Positions 39,704 through 51,424 of a DNA stretch of 64,000 nucleotides are shown here, one piece after another. Under the pieces are notes generated by a model. The model was not told the origin of the DNA and searched no databases. It saw only the letters and a list, made by a program, of their open reading frames with translations. The stretch lies in NCBI GenBank assembly GCA_020796225.1, contig CM036754.1:46184084-46248083 (forward strand), read 5' to 3'. Both the position numbers and the translations under genes were made by a program. How positions within the stretch are numbered: position 1 is the first letter of the stretch; each line of letters starts with the position of its first letter. Source of the stretch: Arion vulgaris (taxonomy: Eukaryota > Mollusca > Gastropoda > Stylommatophora > Arionidae).

Positions 39704-42700
39704 ATGAACACAGAAAGCGATTGGAATTTTTTCTTACCAGACGTTCCTGATCTTAGGGATGACAGTCTTTTGTTTGATTTCCTGTATTATAATTGCAACC
39801 TAACTGAAGGTGTGTACAGCACAGATGATGTACTAGTTAGGAACGATACAGCTAACAATTGCAACCCAACTGAAAGCGTGTGCAGCACAGATGATGTACT
39901 AGTTAGGAACGATACAGCTACCAGTCTTTCTGCTCCACAGAATGGTTCCAAGACTAAAGACACCTTTTGTCATAAAAACAAATTAGATAGTATACAAAAG
40001 GTGAAGATGCCAACCAGGTCAATATCTTTTCATGACCTACATTTGAGAAGGTCTTCCCGATCATTACAAAAGACCAGGGTCGATGAAAGTAGGTCAGAAG
40101 CAAGTTTAATAGAGAATAAATCAAAGAAACAGGCAGTTGATTCTAAATCCTTCATGAGAACAGATGAGAGATATCAGGAACTATTCAGTTCTAATAATCC
40201 AAGAAATGTGAATATTCCAGAAAGTTTACAAGTAGATGAGAGTCACGAGTTACTTAATGAGATGAGCTGCTCACTTTGGGATGAGATCTTCTCTAAAAAA
40301 CGTTGGTATCTGGTCAATAACAAGGTCATATCTCCCACTAATGTCCAAAACATGTTTGCTAATGAACTGACATTTAAATTGTTCAGAAAACAGTTTCTAG
40401 TGTGTTTTCACTTAATTCAGTACATGGACATCCTCCATTCCGCCAGCCAATTATGGACAAACTGGACATCTTGTGATTGTCAGCAAGAACATGTGAAAGG
40501 TCTTCAGAAAGTGAAGACATATTATTTATCTTACAAGGACGTCTGTGCTGAGTTGTCATTGACGAGTGGACATGTGCCACTAGAGAAACAGTTCACGAAG
40601 GTCAAGAACAAAGGGAAGAAAGAGTGTATGAATTATAATCAAAGGGAGAGAAGTCTTACATGTAAAGACACATCTGAAGTTGAACAGTCTCATTCCCAGT
40701 TGAACAAAATACACAGTGGAAGTGTTGATGGGAAGCGTAGTAGAACAAAAGAATGTTCTAAGACAATCAAAGATTCACTTTACTGTCGTCAGGCGGAAAC
40801 AGATCAGAAATTAGAAACTAAACCGGAAACTCGTTGTGATCAACCTTCATCAAATCGTCATAGCAACTATCGTAGCACGAGACGGAATAATTATTTGCCG
40901 AGGTATCGTTATTTTCATGAAAATAAATGGACACTGACAAGTTATTCTAGAGATGGTCAAAGGGAAACTATTCAATCACGACATCCAAGGTACGTAGAAC
41001 ACACTCCTGACATCAGACGAAACGAAACATACAGAGATACAAAACGAAGCAGACGACAAAGATATAACAAAAGTGATGGGAACAGGCTGCACCAAAGTTT
41101 TTATAATGATAATCAGTATACACAATCAGATTACCGAAGAGTAAGAGAAATGTTACCTTCTAATCGGACAGACTCTACAGTAACTTCAGTAAATGCAAGT
41201 AGATGTAACAATACATACATGCGCTCGCATGAAGGTTTTCATACCGGAACATCTGGTTACAGAATATCAGCTAAAAGATCTGAGATCATCCATAGCTTGA
41301 GCAATGGTCAGAAAAGAAAAACTAAGCTGTCAGAACGCGCAGGTCCATCTTGTTGTGATGACCAGACCTTTCGTGGTAAATGTAAGAATGTTAGTCCAAA
41401 ACAGGAGTCTCCAGAAGACGCTCATAGGAAACATCATGTTAAAACAGTTATTACAATGAATAAATCAACTCTTAGAGACAATAGCTTGGACAAGTCTCGT
41501 ACAGACCAAGCTGGAATAGATTCTGATAGAAGACAACAAGAATGTAGAAATAGATTCAATAAAAACATATGTTCATGTAAGAGCCATATTTGTTACAATA
41601 ATATCGATTCAAGGAAGCGAGGTAACAGTTCAATTAATTCTGATCAATTGCAACAAAATCTCACAGAAAGTACATCATATTTATCCTTCTATAATAACAA
41701 ATGTGAAACAAATGTGAGTTCCTCGTATACAAGACGATTTGATATCAGTGACCAATCTTACAATAACGGCCCAGAAAACAAACGACAGAAACTATCAGGT
41801 TCCTTGAAGAAATGTGCCAACGAGTCATCGGCAGAGTCTCTAATAGTAAACAGGGCAGATAATCATGATGAGAATAATCGAGATAACTCACAAAATCTGC
41901 AAGAAAATAACATTAAATGTAGCCATACATGTCCATGTTCTACAACTGGTCAACAAATAAATGAGCTGTCAGATGAAGAAGATATATTTGACAACAGCAA
42001 AACTTCAAACATAAACTGGGTAAATAAATCACGGAGGAACAATACATCATGCCAGCATGATAGATCTCAAAGCATACAGTCAAGAAAGGACTCCCGTTGT
42101 GATCTGAGTGTATTAAGTCGTTCTAAGAAGATACCAAACAGATACTGCTGTAAACAGTGCAGAAAAGATACCAGTTTGTCTCAACTGTTGGTCAAATGTG
42201 AAAAGCAAACTCAAAAAGAAAAGCAATCAGAGAGCAAGTTCAAATATTCACTAACTAAAAAAATGAACGTGAACACTAAATTTGAATTGCAAGAAACAAA
42301 ACATAAAACTAAACAATTGAATTGTGTAAGATTGCTTGGAGAAAATGTATTCAACTTAACTAATAATACTGAAGATCATCTCAAACATTCTGATTTAAGA
42401 AATGACACACAAATATCCAAGCAACAGTTATTAAACCTTGTGGATGAGTTCTGTCATATTGTTGAACCACTATCTCCAATTTGTAGCAGCCATGATGAAG
42501 AAAACATTCTTGATGGCGATCAAATATATGTATCTCCTGTCCCAGAGAATTCGGATCCAATATTTGACTTCCGGAATGTAAATTCTTGTAACGAGTATAA
42601 AAATAACAGCACACGTTGTCAAAACAAAGAAAATGATGAGAAGATTGTAGATAATAATTACACATTAGTTAACAATTATCATACATACAAGACACAGACA

Positions 42701-43375
42701 AGATTTGATTATGAAGATAACAGCAGTAACAAAAAATGTGTGAATAATCTCATTCAATCTGACCACGACAGAAGTGTGACATCAAATCATATAATTTATG
42801 CAAGATTTAGACAGCAGACTAATAATGAAAGTAAGTCCAACACACATCAACAGAAAACTAAAGACGATATTTGTCAAGTAATAAAAGAAGAGATTCACAC
42901 ATCGAATCATAATGAGGTCACGTGTGCTATCAACAACAGTCAACAACAGACGTACGTAGCTGTAGCCAACACAATCAAAGTAGAATATCCAACTGAACCT
43001 TGCGATAAAGATGATGATTGTACCAATAATGAAGAAATGAATTGTCAAACAGTTGTGAGAGATCAAATAACGAATCATGTCAATGAGAGTGAGAAAGTAT
43101 GCCCCATGGAATATTACCAACAAAATAGATATATAGCAACAATGAAAATAGAAGGACAGATTCCATTGATCGATATTAAGTCTGAGATCAAGGAAGAACC
43201 TGTTATAACCAGAGAGTACAGACATCCAGACAAAATTCTCTTTGATTTGGATATCTTTGATTGCACTGACAAGTCTGCTAGGAGATCGATATACATGAAC
43301 GTATCCAGGTTTATTTTAGACAAGTGTAGTCCACAAGATCCTAGAGCAACATCTTGTCAAAATGGTGGAAGATAG
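39704..43375 (+). CDS. Uncharacterised 1,223-aa low-complexity protein (paralog 2)
   Basis: Family not recognised. One uninterrupted 3.7-kb frame; the start context 'gccacaATGa' is acceptable. Unique N-terminus (MNTESDWNFFLPDVPDLRDD) with a 22-residue tandem duplication (39791-39922, containing STDDVLVRNDTA). Residues 102-805 are nearly identical to paralog 1, including the ordered-looking block and the basic region. After that it diverges: a C-x2-C segment (RYCCKQCRK), one copy of the SKxxLLxLxDEF...PLSP motif (about 903-926), and a C-terminus (LFDLDIFDCTDKSARRS) not found in paralog 1. It lacks counterparts of the last 1,000 residues of paralog 1 and of the 396-aa frame. Divergent orientation gives a head-to-head pair 4.6 kb apart. 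Confidence 0.78.
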   Translation: MNTESDWNFFLPDVPDLRDDSLLFDFLYYNCNLTEGVYSTDDVLVRNDTANNCNPTESVCSTDDVLVRNDTATSLSAPQNGSKTKDTFCHKNKLDSIQKVKMPTRSISFHDLHLRRSSRSLQKTRVDESRSEASLIENKSKKQAVDSKSFMRTDERYQELFSSNNPRNVNIPESLQVDESHELLNEMSCSLWDEIFSKKRWYLVNNKVISPTNVQNMFANELTFKLFRKQFLVCFHLIQYMDILHSASQLWTNWTSCDCQQEHVKGLQKVKTYYLSYKDVCAELSLTSGHVPLEKQFTKVKNKGKKECMNYNQRERSLTCKDTSEVEQSHSQLNKIHSGSVDGKRSRTKECSKTIKDSLYCRQAETDQKLETKPETRCDQPSSNRHSNYRSTRRNNYLPRYRYFHENKWTLTSYSRDGQRETIQSRHPRYVEHTPDIRRNETYRDTKRSRRQRYNKSDGNRLHQSFYNDNQYTQSDYRRVREMLPSNRTDSTVTSVNASRCNNTYMRSHEGFHTGTSGYRISAKRSEIIHSLSNGQKRKTKLSERAGPSCCDDQTFRGKCKNVSPKQESPEDAHRKHHVKTVITMNKSTLRDNSLDKSRTDQAGIDSDRRQQECRNRFNKNICSCKSHICYNNIDSRKRGNSSINSDQLQQNLTESTSYLSFYNNKCETNVSSSYTRRFDISDQSYNNGPENKRQKLSGSLKKCANESSAESLIVNRADNHDENNRDNSQNLQENNIKCSHTCPCSTTGQQINELSDEEDIFDNSKTSNINWVNKSRRNNTSCQHDRSQSIQSRKDSRCDLSVLSRSKKIPNRYCCKQCRKDTSLSQLLVKCEKQTQKEKQSESKFKYSLTKKMNVNTKFELQETKHKTKQLNCVRLLGENVFNLTNNTEDHLKHSDLRNDTQISKQQLLNLVDEFCHIVEPLSPICSSHDEENILDGDQIYVSPVPENSDPIFDFRNVNSCNEYKNNSTRCQNKENDEKIVDNNYTLVNNYHTYKTQTRFDYEDNSSNKKCVNNLIQSDHDRSVTSNHIIYARFRQQTNNESKSNTHQQKTKDDICQVIKEEIHTSNHNEVTCAINNSQQQTYVAVANTIKVEYPTEPCDKDDDCTNNEEMNCQTVVRDQITNHVNESEKVCPMEYYQQNRYIATMKIEGQIPLIDIKSEIKEEPVITREYRHPDKILFDLDIFDCTDKSARRSIYMNVSRFILDKCSPQDPRATSCQNGGR
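40007..42119 (+). repeat. 2,113-bp near-identical tract shared with paralog 1
   Basis: Partner of 32679-34791 in inverted orientation; see that entry. Same length, no indels, four residue differences found. Confidence 0.9.
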
Positions 43376-43479
43376 TGACAGCGACTAATTTAAAATTACA
43401 ACTAGAAATGGTTTGAGAAACGAGTAAAAACTTTCTGAAAGTGTTTCTAAAGAATGTTTGTTTGTTTTGTTTGGCTGTT

Positions 43480-46400
43480 ATGACCATCATCATTGCACTT
43501 CTACTAGTAACCATGTGTGCTCCGATCTCTTTCTTACACAAGTAGATCTCAGTGGCAGCGCACGAACACCGTAGCACCGACGAGGGTTCCCGATCTAATT
43601 TAGAAGTTGGTGACAATATTTAGTAAGAATTTTTTTTTTTCTCAGGAATGTTACAATTGCATCTGCTTTCTAGTCTGCTCTTGTCGATTTGGCACTGTTA
43701 ATAGAGGAATTTTACCATTGCATCGGCTTTCTAGTCTGCTCTTGTTGATTTGGTAATGTTAATAGAGGAATTTTACCATTGCATCTGCTTTCTAGTCTGC
43801 TCTTGTTGATTTGGTACTGTTAATATAGGAATTTTACCATTGCATCGTCTTTCTAGTCTGCTCTTGTTGATTTGGTACTGTTAATAGAGGAATTTTACCA
43901 TTGCATCTACTTTCTAGTCTGCTCTTGTTGATTTGGTACTGTTAATATAGGAATTTTACCATTGCATCTACTTTCTAGTCTGCTCTTGTTGATTTGGTAC
44001 TGTTAATAGAGGAATTTTACCATTGCATCTACTTTCTAGTCTGCTCTTGTTGATTTGGTACTGTTAATATAGGAATTTTACCATTGCATCTACTTTCTAG
44101 TCTGCTCTTGTTGATTTGGTACTGTTAATAGAGGAATTTTACCATTGCATCGGCTTTCTAGTCTGCTCTTGTTGATTTGGTACTGTTAATATAGGAATTT
44201 TACCATTGCATCGGCTTTCTAGTCTGCTCTTGTTGATTTGGTAATGTTAATATAGGAATTTTACCATTGCATCGGCTTTCTAGTCTGCTCTTGTTGATTT
44301 GGTACTGTTAATATAGGAATTTTACCATTGCATCGGCTTTCTAGTCTACTCTTGTTGATTTGGTACTGTTAATATAGGAATTTTACCATTGCATCTACTT
44401 TCTAGTCTGCTCTTGTTGATTTGGTACTGTTAATAGAGGAATTTTACCATTGCATCTACTTTCTAGTCTGCTCTTGTTGATTTGGTACTGTTAATATAGG
44501 AATTTTACCATTGCATCTACTTTCTAGTCTGCTCTTGTTGATTTGGTACTGTTAATAGAGGAATTTTACCATTGCATCTACTTTCTAGTCTGCTCTTGTT
44601 GATTTGGTACTGTTAATAGAGGAATTTTACCATTGCATCTACTTTCTAGTCTGCTCTTGTCGATTTGGTACTGTTAATATAGGAATTTTACCATTGCATC
44701 GGCTTTCTAGTCTGCTCTTGTTGATTTGGTACTGTTAATAGAGCAATTTTACCATTGCATCTGCTTTCTAGTCTGCTCTTGTTGATTTGGTACTGTTAAT
44801 ATAGGAATTTTACCATTGCATCGGCTTTCTAGTCTGCTCTTGTTGATTTGGTACTGTTAATATAGGAATTTTACCATTGCATCGGCTTTCTAGTCTACTC
44901 TTGTTGATTTGGTACTGTTAATATAGGAATTTTACCATTGCATCGGCTTTCTAGTCTGCTCTTGTTGATTTGGCACTGTTAATATAGGAATTTTACCATT
45001 GCATCTACTTTCTAGTCTACTCTTGTTGATTTGGTACTGTTAATAGAGGAATTTTACCATTACATCTACTTTCTAGTCTGCTCTTGTCGATTTGGCACTG
45101 TTAATAGAGGAATTTTACCATTGCATCTACTTTCTAGTCTGCTCTTGTTGATTTGGTACTGTTAATAGAGGAATTTTACCATTGCATCTGCTTTCTAGTC
45201 TGCTCTTGTTGATTTGGCACTGTTAATAGAGGAATTTTACCATTGCATCTACTTTCTAGTCTACTCTTGTTGATTTGGTACTGTTAATAGAGGAATTTTA
45301 CCATTACATCTACTTTTTAGTCTGCTCTTGTCGATTTGGCACTGTTAATAGAGGAATTTTACCATTGCATCTACTTTCTAGTCTGCTCTTGTTGATTTGG
45401 TACTGTTAATAGAGGAATTTTACCATTGCATCTACTTTCTAGTCTGCTCTTGTTGATTTGGTACTGTTAATAGAGGAATTTTACCATTGCATCTACTTTC
45501 TAGTCTGCTCTTGTTGATTTGGTACTGTTAATAGAGGAATTTTACTATTGCATCGTCTTTCTAGTCTACTCTTGTTGATTTGGTACTGTTAATAGAGGAA
45601 TTTTACCATTGCATCTACTTTCTAGTCTGCTCTTGTTGATTTGGTACTGTTAATATAGGAATTTTACCATTGCATCGGCTTTCTAGTCTACTCTTGTTGA
45701 TTTGGTACTGTTAATAGAGGAATTTTACCATTGCGTCTACTTTCTAGTCTGCTCTTGTTGATTTGGTACTGTTAATATAGGAATTTTACCATTGCATCGG
45801 CTTTCTAGTCTGCTCTTGTTGATTTGGTACTGTTAATATAGGAATTTTACTATTGCATCGGCTTTCTAGTCTGCTCTTGTTGATTTGGTAATGTTAATAG
45901 AGGAATTTTACCATTGCATCTGCTTTCTAGTCTACTCTTGTTGATTTGGTACTGTTAATAGAGGAATTTTACCATTGCATCGTCTTTCTAGTCTGCTCTT
46001 GTTGATTTGGTACTGTTAATAGAGGAATTTTACCATTGCATCTACTTTCTAGTCTGCTCTTGTTGATTTGGTACTGTTAATAGAGGAATTTTACCATTGC
46101 ATCTACTTTCTAGTCTGCTCTTGTTGATTTGGTACTGTTAATAGAGGAATTTTACCATTGCATCTACTTTCTAGTCTGCTCTTGTTGATTTGGTACTGTT
46201 AATATAGGAATTTTACCATTGCATCGGCTTTCTAGTCTGCTCTTGTTGATTTGGTACTGTTAATATAGGAATTTTACCATTGCATCGGCTTTCTAGTCTA
46301 CTCTTGTTGATTTGGTACTGTTAATATAGGAATTTTACCATTGCATCTACTTTCTAGTCTGCTCTTGTTGATTTGGTACTGTTAATAGAGGAATTTTACC

Positions 46401-49400
46401 ATTGCATCTACTTTCTAGTCTGCTCTTGTTGATTTGGTACTGTTAATATAGGAATTTTACCATTGCATCGGCTTTCTAGTCTGCTCTTGTTGATTTGGTA
46501 CTGTTAATATAGGAATTTTACCATTGCATCGGCTTTCTAGTCTACTCTTGTTGATTTGGTACTGTTAATATAGGAATTTTACCATTGCATCTACTTTCTA
46601 GTCTGCTCTTGTTGATTTGGTACTGTTAATATAGGAATTTTACCATTGCATCGGCTTTCTAGTCTGCTCTTGTTGATTTGGTACTGTTAATATAGGAATT
46701 TTACCATTGCATCTACTTTCTAGTCTGCTCTTGTTGATTTGGTACTGTTAATAGAGGAATTTTACCATTGCATCTGCTTTCTAGTCTGCTCTTGTTGATT
46801 TGGTACTGTTAATATAGGAATTTTACCATTGCATCGGCTTTCTAGTCTGCTCTTGTTGATTTGGTACTGTTAATATAGGAATTTTACCATTGCATCGGCT
46901 TTCTAGTCTACTCTTGTTGATTTGGTACTGTTAATATAGGAATTTTACCATTGCATCGGCTTTCTAGTCTGCTCTTGTTGATTTGGCACTGTTAATATAG
47001 GAATTTTACCATTGCATCTACTTTCTAGTCTACTCTTGTTGATTTGGTACTGTTAATAGAGGAATTTTACCATTACATCTACTTTCTAGTCTGCTCTTGT
47101 CGATTTGGCACTGTTAATAGAGGAATTTTACCATTGCATCTACTTTCTAGTCTGCTCTTGTTGATTTGGTACTGTTAATAGAGGAATTTTACCATTGCAT
47201 CGGCTTTCTAGTCTGCTCTTGTTGATTTGGCACTGTTAATAGAGGAATTTTACCATTGCATCTACTTTCTAGTCTACTCTTGTTGATTTGGTACTGTTAA
47301 TAGAGGAATTTTACCATTACATCTACTTTCTAGTCTGCTCTTGTCGATTTGGCACTGTTAATAGAGGAATTTTACCATTGCATCTACTTTCTAGTCTGCT
47401 CTTGTTGATTTGGTACTGTTAATAGAGGAATTTTACCATTGCATCTACTTTCTATTCTGCTCTTGTTGATTTGGTACTGTTAATAGAGGAATTTTACCAT
47501 TGCATCTACTTTCTAGTCTGCTCTTGTTGATTTGGTACTGTTAATAGAGGAATTTTACTATTGCATCGTCTTTCTAGTCTACTCTTGTTGATTTGGTACT
47601 GTTAATAGAGGAATTTTACCATTGCATCTACTTTCTAGTCTGCTCTTGTTGATTTGGTACTGTTAATAGAGGAATTTTACTATTGCATCGGCTTTCTAGT
47701 CTGCTCTTGTTGATTTGGCACTGTTAATATAGGAATTTTACCATTGCATCTACTTTCTAGTCTACTCTTGTTGATTTGGTACTGTTAATAGAGGAATTTT
47801 ACCATTGCATCTACTTTCTAGTCTGCTCTTGTTGATTTGGTACTGTTAATAGAGGAATTTTACCATTGCATCGGCTTTCTAGTCTGCTCTTGTTGATTTG
47901 GCACTGTTAATAGAGGAATTTTACCATTGCATCTACTTTCTAGTCTACTCTTGTTGATTTGGTACTGTTAATAGAGGAATTTTACCATTACATCTACTTT
48001 CTAGTCTGCTCTTGTCGATTTGGCACTGTTAATAGAGGAATTTTACCATTGCATCTACTTTCTAGTCTGCTCTTGTTGATTTGGTACTGTTAATAGAGGA
48101 ATTTTACCATTGCATCTACTTTCTATTCTGCTCTTGTTGATTTGGTACTGTTAATAGAGGAATTTTACCATTGCATCTACTTTCTAGTCTGCTCTTGTTG
48201 ATTTGGTACTGTTAATAGAGGAATTTTACTATTGCATCGTCTTTCTAGTCTACTCTTGTTGATTTGGTACTGTTAATAGAGGAATTTTACCATTGCATCT
48301 ACTTTCTAGTCTGCTCTTGTTGATTTGGTACTGTTAATAGAGGAATTTTACTATTGCATCGTCTTTCTAGTCTACTCTTGTTGATTTGGTACTGTTAATA
48401 GAGGAATTTTACCATTGCATCTACTTTCTAGTCTGCTCTTGTTGATTTGGTACTGTTAATATAGGAATTTTACCATTGCATCGTCTTTCTAGTCTACTCT
48501 TGTTGATTTGGTACTGTTAATAGAGGAATTTTACCATTGCATCTACTTTCTAGTCTGCTCTTGTTGATTTGGTACTGTTAATATAGGAATTTTACCATTG
48601 CATCGGCTTTCTAGTCTGCTCTTGTTGATTTGGTACTGTTAATATAGGAATTTTACTATTGCATCGGCTTTCTAGTCTGCTCTTGTTGATTTGGTACTGT
48701 TAATATAGGAATTTTACTATTGCATCGGCTTTCTAGTCTGCTCTTGTTGATTTGGTACTGTTAATAGAGGAATTTTACCATTGCATCTACTTTCTAGTCT
48801 ACTCTTGTTGATTTGGTACTGTTAATAGAGGAATTTTACCATTGCATCTGCTTTCTAGTCTACTCTTGTTGATTTGGTACTGTTAATAGAGGAATTTTAC
48901 CATTGCATCTACTTTCTAGTCTGCTCTTGTTGATTTGGTACTGTTAATATAGGCATTTTACCATTGCATCGGCTTTCTAGTCTGCTCTTGTTGATTTGGT
49001 ACTGTTAATATAGGAATTTTACCATTGCATCGGCTTTCTAGTCTGCTCTTGTTGATTTGGTACTGTTAATATAGGAATTTTACTATTGCATCGGCTTTCT
49101 AGTCTGCTCTTGTTGATTTGGTACTGTTAATATAGGAATTTTACCATTGCATCGGCTTTCTAGTCTGCTCTTGTTGATTTGGTACTGTTAATATAGGAAT
49201 TTTACCATTGCATCTACTTTCTAGTCTGCTCTTGTTGATTTGGTACTGTTAATATAGGAATTTTACAATTGCATCGGCTTTCTAGTCTGCTCTTGTTGAT
49301 TTGGTACTGTTAATAGAGGAATTTTACCATTGCATCTGCTTTCTAGTCTGCTCTTGTTGATTTGGTACTGTTAATAGAGGAATTTTACCATTGCATCTAC

Positions 49401-50580
49401 TTTCTAGTCTGCTCTTGTTGATTTGGTACTGTTAATAGAGGAATTTTACCATTACATCTACTTTCTAGTCTGCTCTTGTTGATTTGGTACTGTTAATAGA
49501 GGAATTTTACCATTGCATCTACTTTCTAGTCTGCTCTTGTTGATTTGGTACTGTTAATAGAGGAATTTTACCATTGCATCTACTTTCTAGTCTGCTCTTG
49601 TTGATTTGGTACTGTTAATAGAGGAATTTTACCATTGCATCTACTTTCTAGTCTGCTCTTGTTGATTTGGTACTGTTAATAGAAGAATTTTACCATTGCA
49701 TCTACTTTCTAGTCTGCTCTTGTTGATTTGGTACTGTTAATATAGGAATTTTACCATTGCATCGGCTTTCTAGTCTGCTCTTGTTGATTTGGTACTGTTA
49801 ATAGAGGAATTTTACCATTGCATCTACTTTCTAGTCTGCTCTTGTTGATTTTGTACTGTTAATAGAAGAATTTTACCATTGCATCTACTTTCTAGTCTGC
49901 TCTTGTTGATTTGGTACTGTTAATATAGGAATTTTACCATTGCATCTACTTTCTAGTCTGCTCTTGTTGATTTGGTACTGTTAATAGAGGAATTGTACCA
50001 TTGCATCTACTTTCTAGTCTGCTCTTGTCCATTTGGTACTGTTAATAGAGGAATTTTACCATTGCATCTACTTTCTAGTCTGCTCTTGTTGATTTGGTAC
50101 TGTTAATAGAGGAATTTTACCATTGCATCGGCTTTCTAGTCTGCTCTTGTTGATTTGGTACTGTTAATATAGGAATTTTACCATTGCATCGGCTTTCTAG
50201 TCTGCTCTTGTTGATTTGGTACTGTTAATAGAGGAATTTTACCATTGCATCTACTTTCTAGTCTGCTCTTGTTGATTTGGTACTGTTAATAGAGGAATTT
50301 TACCATTGCATCGGCTTTCTAGTCTGCTCTTGTTGATTTGGTACTGTTAATAGAGCAATTTTACCATTGCATCTACTTTCTAGTCTGCTCTTGTTGATTT
50401 GGTACTGTTAATAGAGGAATTTTACCATTGCATCTGCTTTCTAGTCTACTCTTGTTGATTTTGAAATGCCAATGGTTCTTGTACGTGTTTAACTTGAATA
50501 GGGGGTCTATGTTTTATTGTATGTCTGCGATTGGACTAAAAACTCGATCTCACCTACACTGAGATCAGATGAGGGGCCTA
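43480..50580. repeat. Dispersed repeat R1 with interior expanded into a satellite
   Basis: The head (43490-43610: 'accatgtgtgctccgatctc', 'agtagatctcagtggcagcg') and tail (50455-50575: 'gattttgaaatgccaatggt', 'ctcgatctcacctacactga') match the R1 copies at 4575-4930 and 18120-18600. Between them, instead of one 'gctttctagtctgctcttgt' segment, lies the 61-bp array. Confidence 0.8.
43655..50455. repeat. 61-bp satellite array, about 111 copies (6.8 kb)
   Basis: The unit is 'attgcatcggctttctagtc', 'tgctcttgttgatttggtac', 'tgttaatataggaattttac' plus 'c'. Length is very constant. Variation is concentrated at a few positions (atcggc/atctac/atctgc/atcgtc; atataggaa/atagaggaa; tgctct/tactct). There is no open frame of note and no spacer-like unique sequence. 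Confidence 0.97.
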
Positions 50581-50603
50581 CAGGGACGGGACGTCTGCCT
50601 ATG

Positions 50604-50608
<5 letters not shown>

Positions 50609-50647
<39 letters not shown>

Positions 50648-50680
50648 GATAGAGAGAAAGAGAGAGATAGAGAGAAATTA
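50609..50680. repeat. (AG)n microsatellite
   Basis: A pure AG run followed by degenerate GAGA/AGAT. It lies directly after the R1 tail. Confidence 0.93.
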
Positions 50681-50722
50681 TAAAGAACTATTAGGGTGGG
50701 AAATGCTTTTCAGAACAAGCCA

Positions 50723-50726
<4 letters not shown>

Positions 50727-50755
<29 letters not shown>

Positions 50756-50765
50756 AATGACGATG
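50727..50765. repeat. (GAT)n microsatellite
   Basis: About ten GAT units, then 'gataatgacgatg'. Confidence 0.93.
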
Positions 50766-51099
50766 TACCCCTAACTAAAATGATAATTCTATTTTTGATA
50801 TTTGAATGTTTACACGCCACGTTACATCCAGATATTATTTGTTTCTTCTCTATATTTGATGGATGTCACATGATCAATAATCAATTTTAATTGGTCGTTA
50901 TGTGATCACATGATATACAACATTCTGCCAACAAATGTACTCCAATATTTTTTCTATTTTATTTGAGATATTATTTAATTAAATATGATAATTGTTCATA
51001 TTTACCCATATGTACGTCACCTGTTATTGACTGATATAGATATAGATATAGATTTATATATACTGGTGACATATTGTTTTTTGTTGATATATTGAAATA
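50766..51099. other. AT-rich interval without recognised genes
   Basis: No frame or family recognised. Confidence 0.4.
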
Positions 51100-51322
51100 A
51101 ATTTGGTCTGTACTGTCTGCGTTTGTTGGTTTATTAGTGGTTATTAATTTCTATAAATTTGGTCTGTACTGTCTGCGTTTGTTAGTTTATTAGTGGTTAT
51201 TAATTTCTATAAATTTGGTCTGTACTGTCTGCGTTTGTTAGTTTATTAGTGGTTATTAATTTCTATAAATTTGGTCTGTACTGTCTGCGTTTGTTAGTTT
51301 ATTAGTGGTTATTAATTTCTAT
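51100..51322. repeat. 56-bp tandem repeat, 4 copies
   Basis: Units start at 51100, 51156, 51212 and 51268 ('aatttggtctgtactgtctg', 'cgtttgttagtttattagtg', ...). Almost no variation. Confidence 0.93.
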
Positions 51323-51424
51323 GCAAAAATGTTCCTTCTTAAACAACTTAAGGAGAAGGGGGAGGAGGGGGGCTTAAAGCTGAAGCATTGACTTCATTTC
51401 ACGAGTCTTGCTAAACAATATCAG

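Noticed and set aside
43655..50455. CRISPR-like array
   Set aside because: Units are contiguous with no unique spacers, and the surrounding sequence is eukaryotic; it is a satellite.
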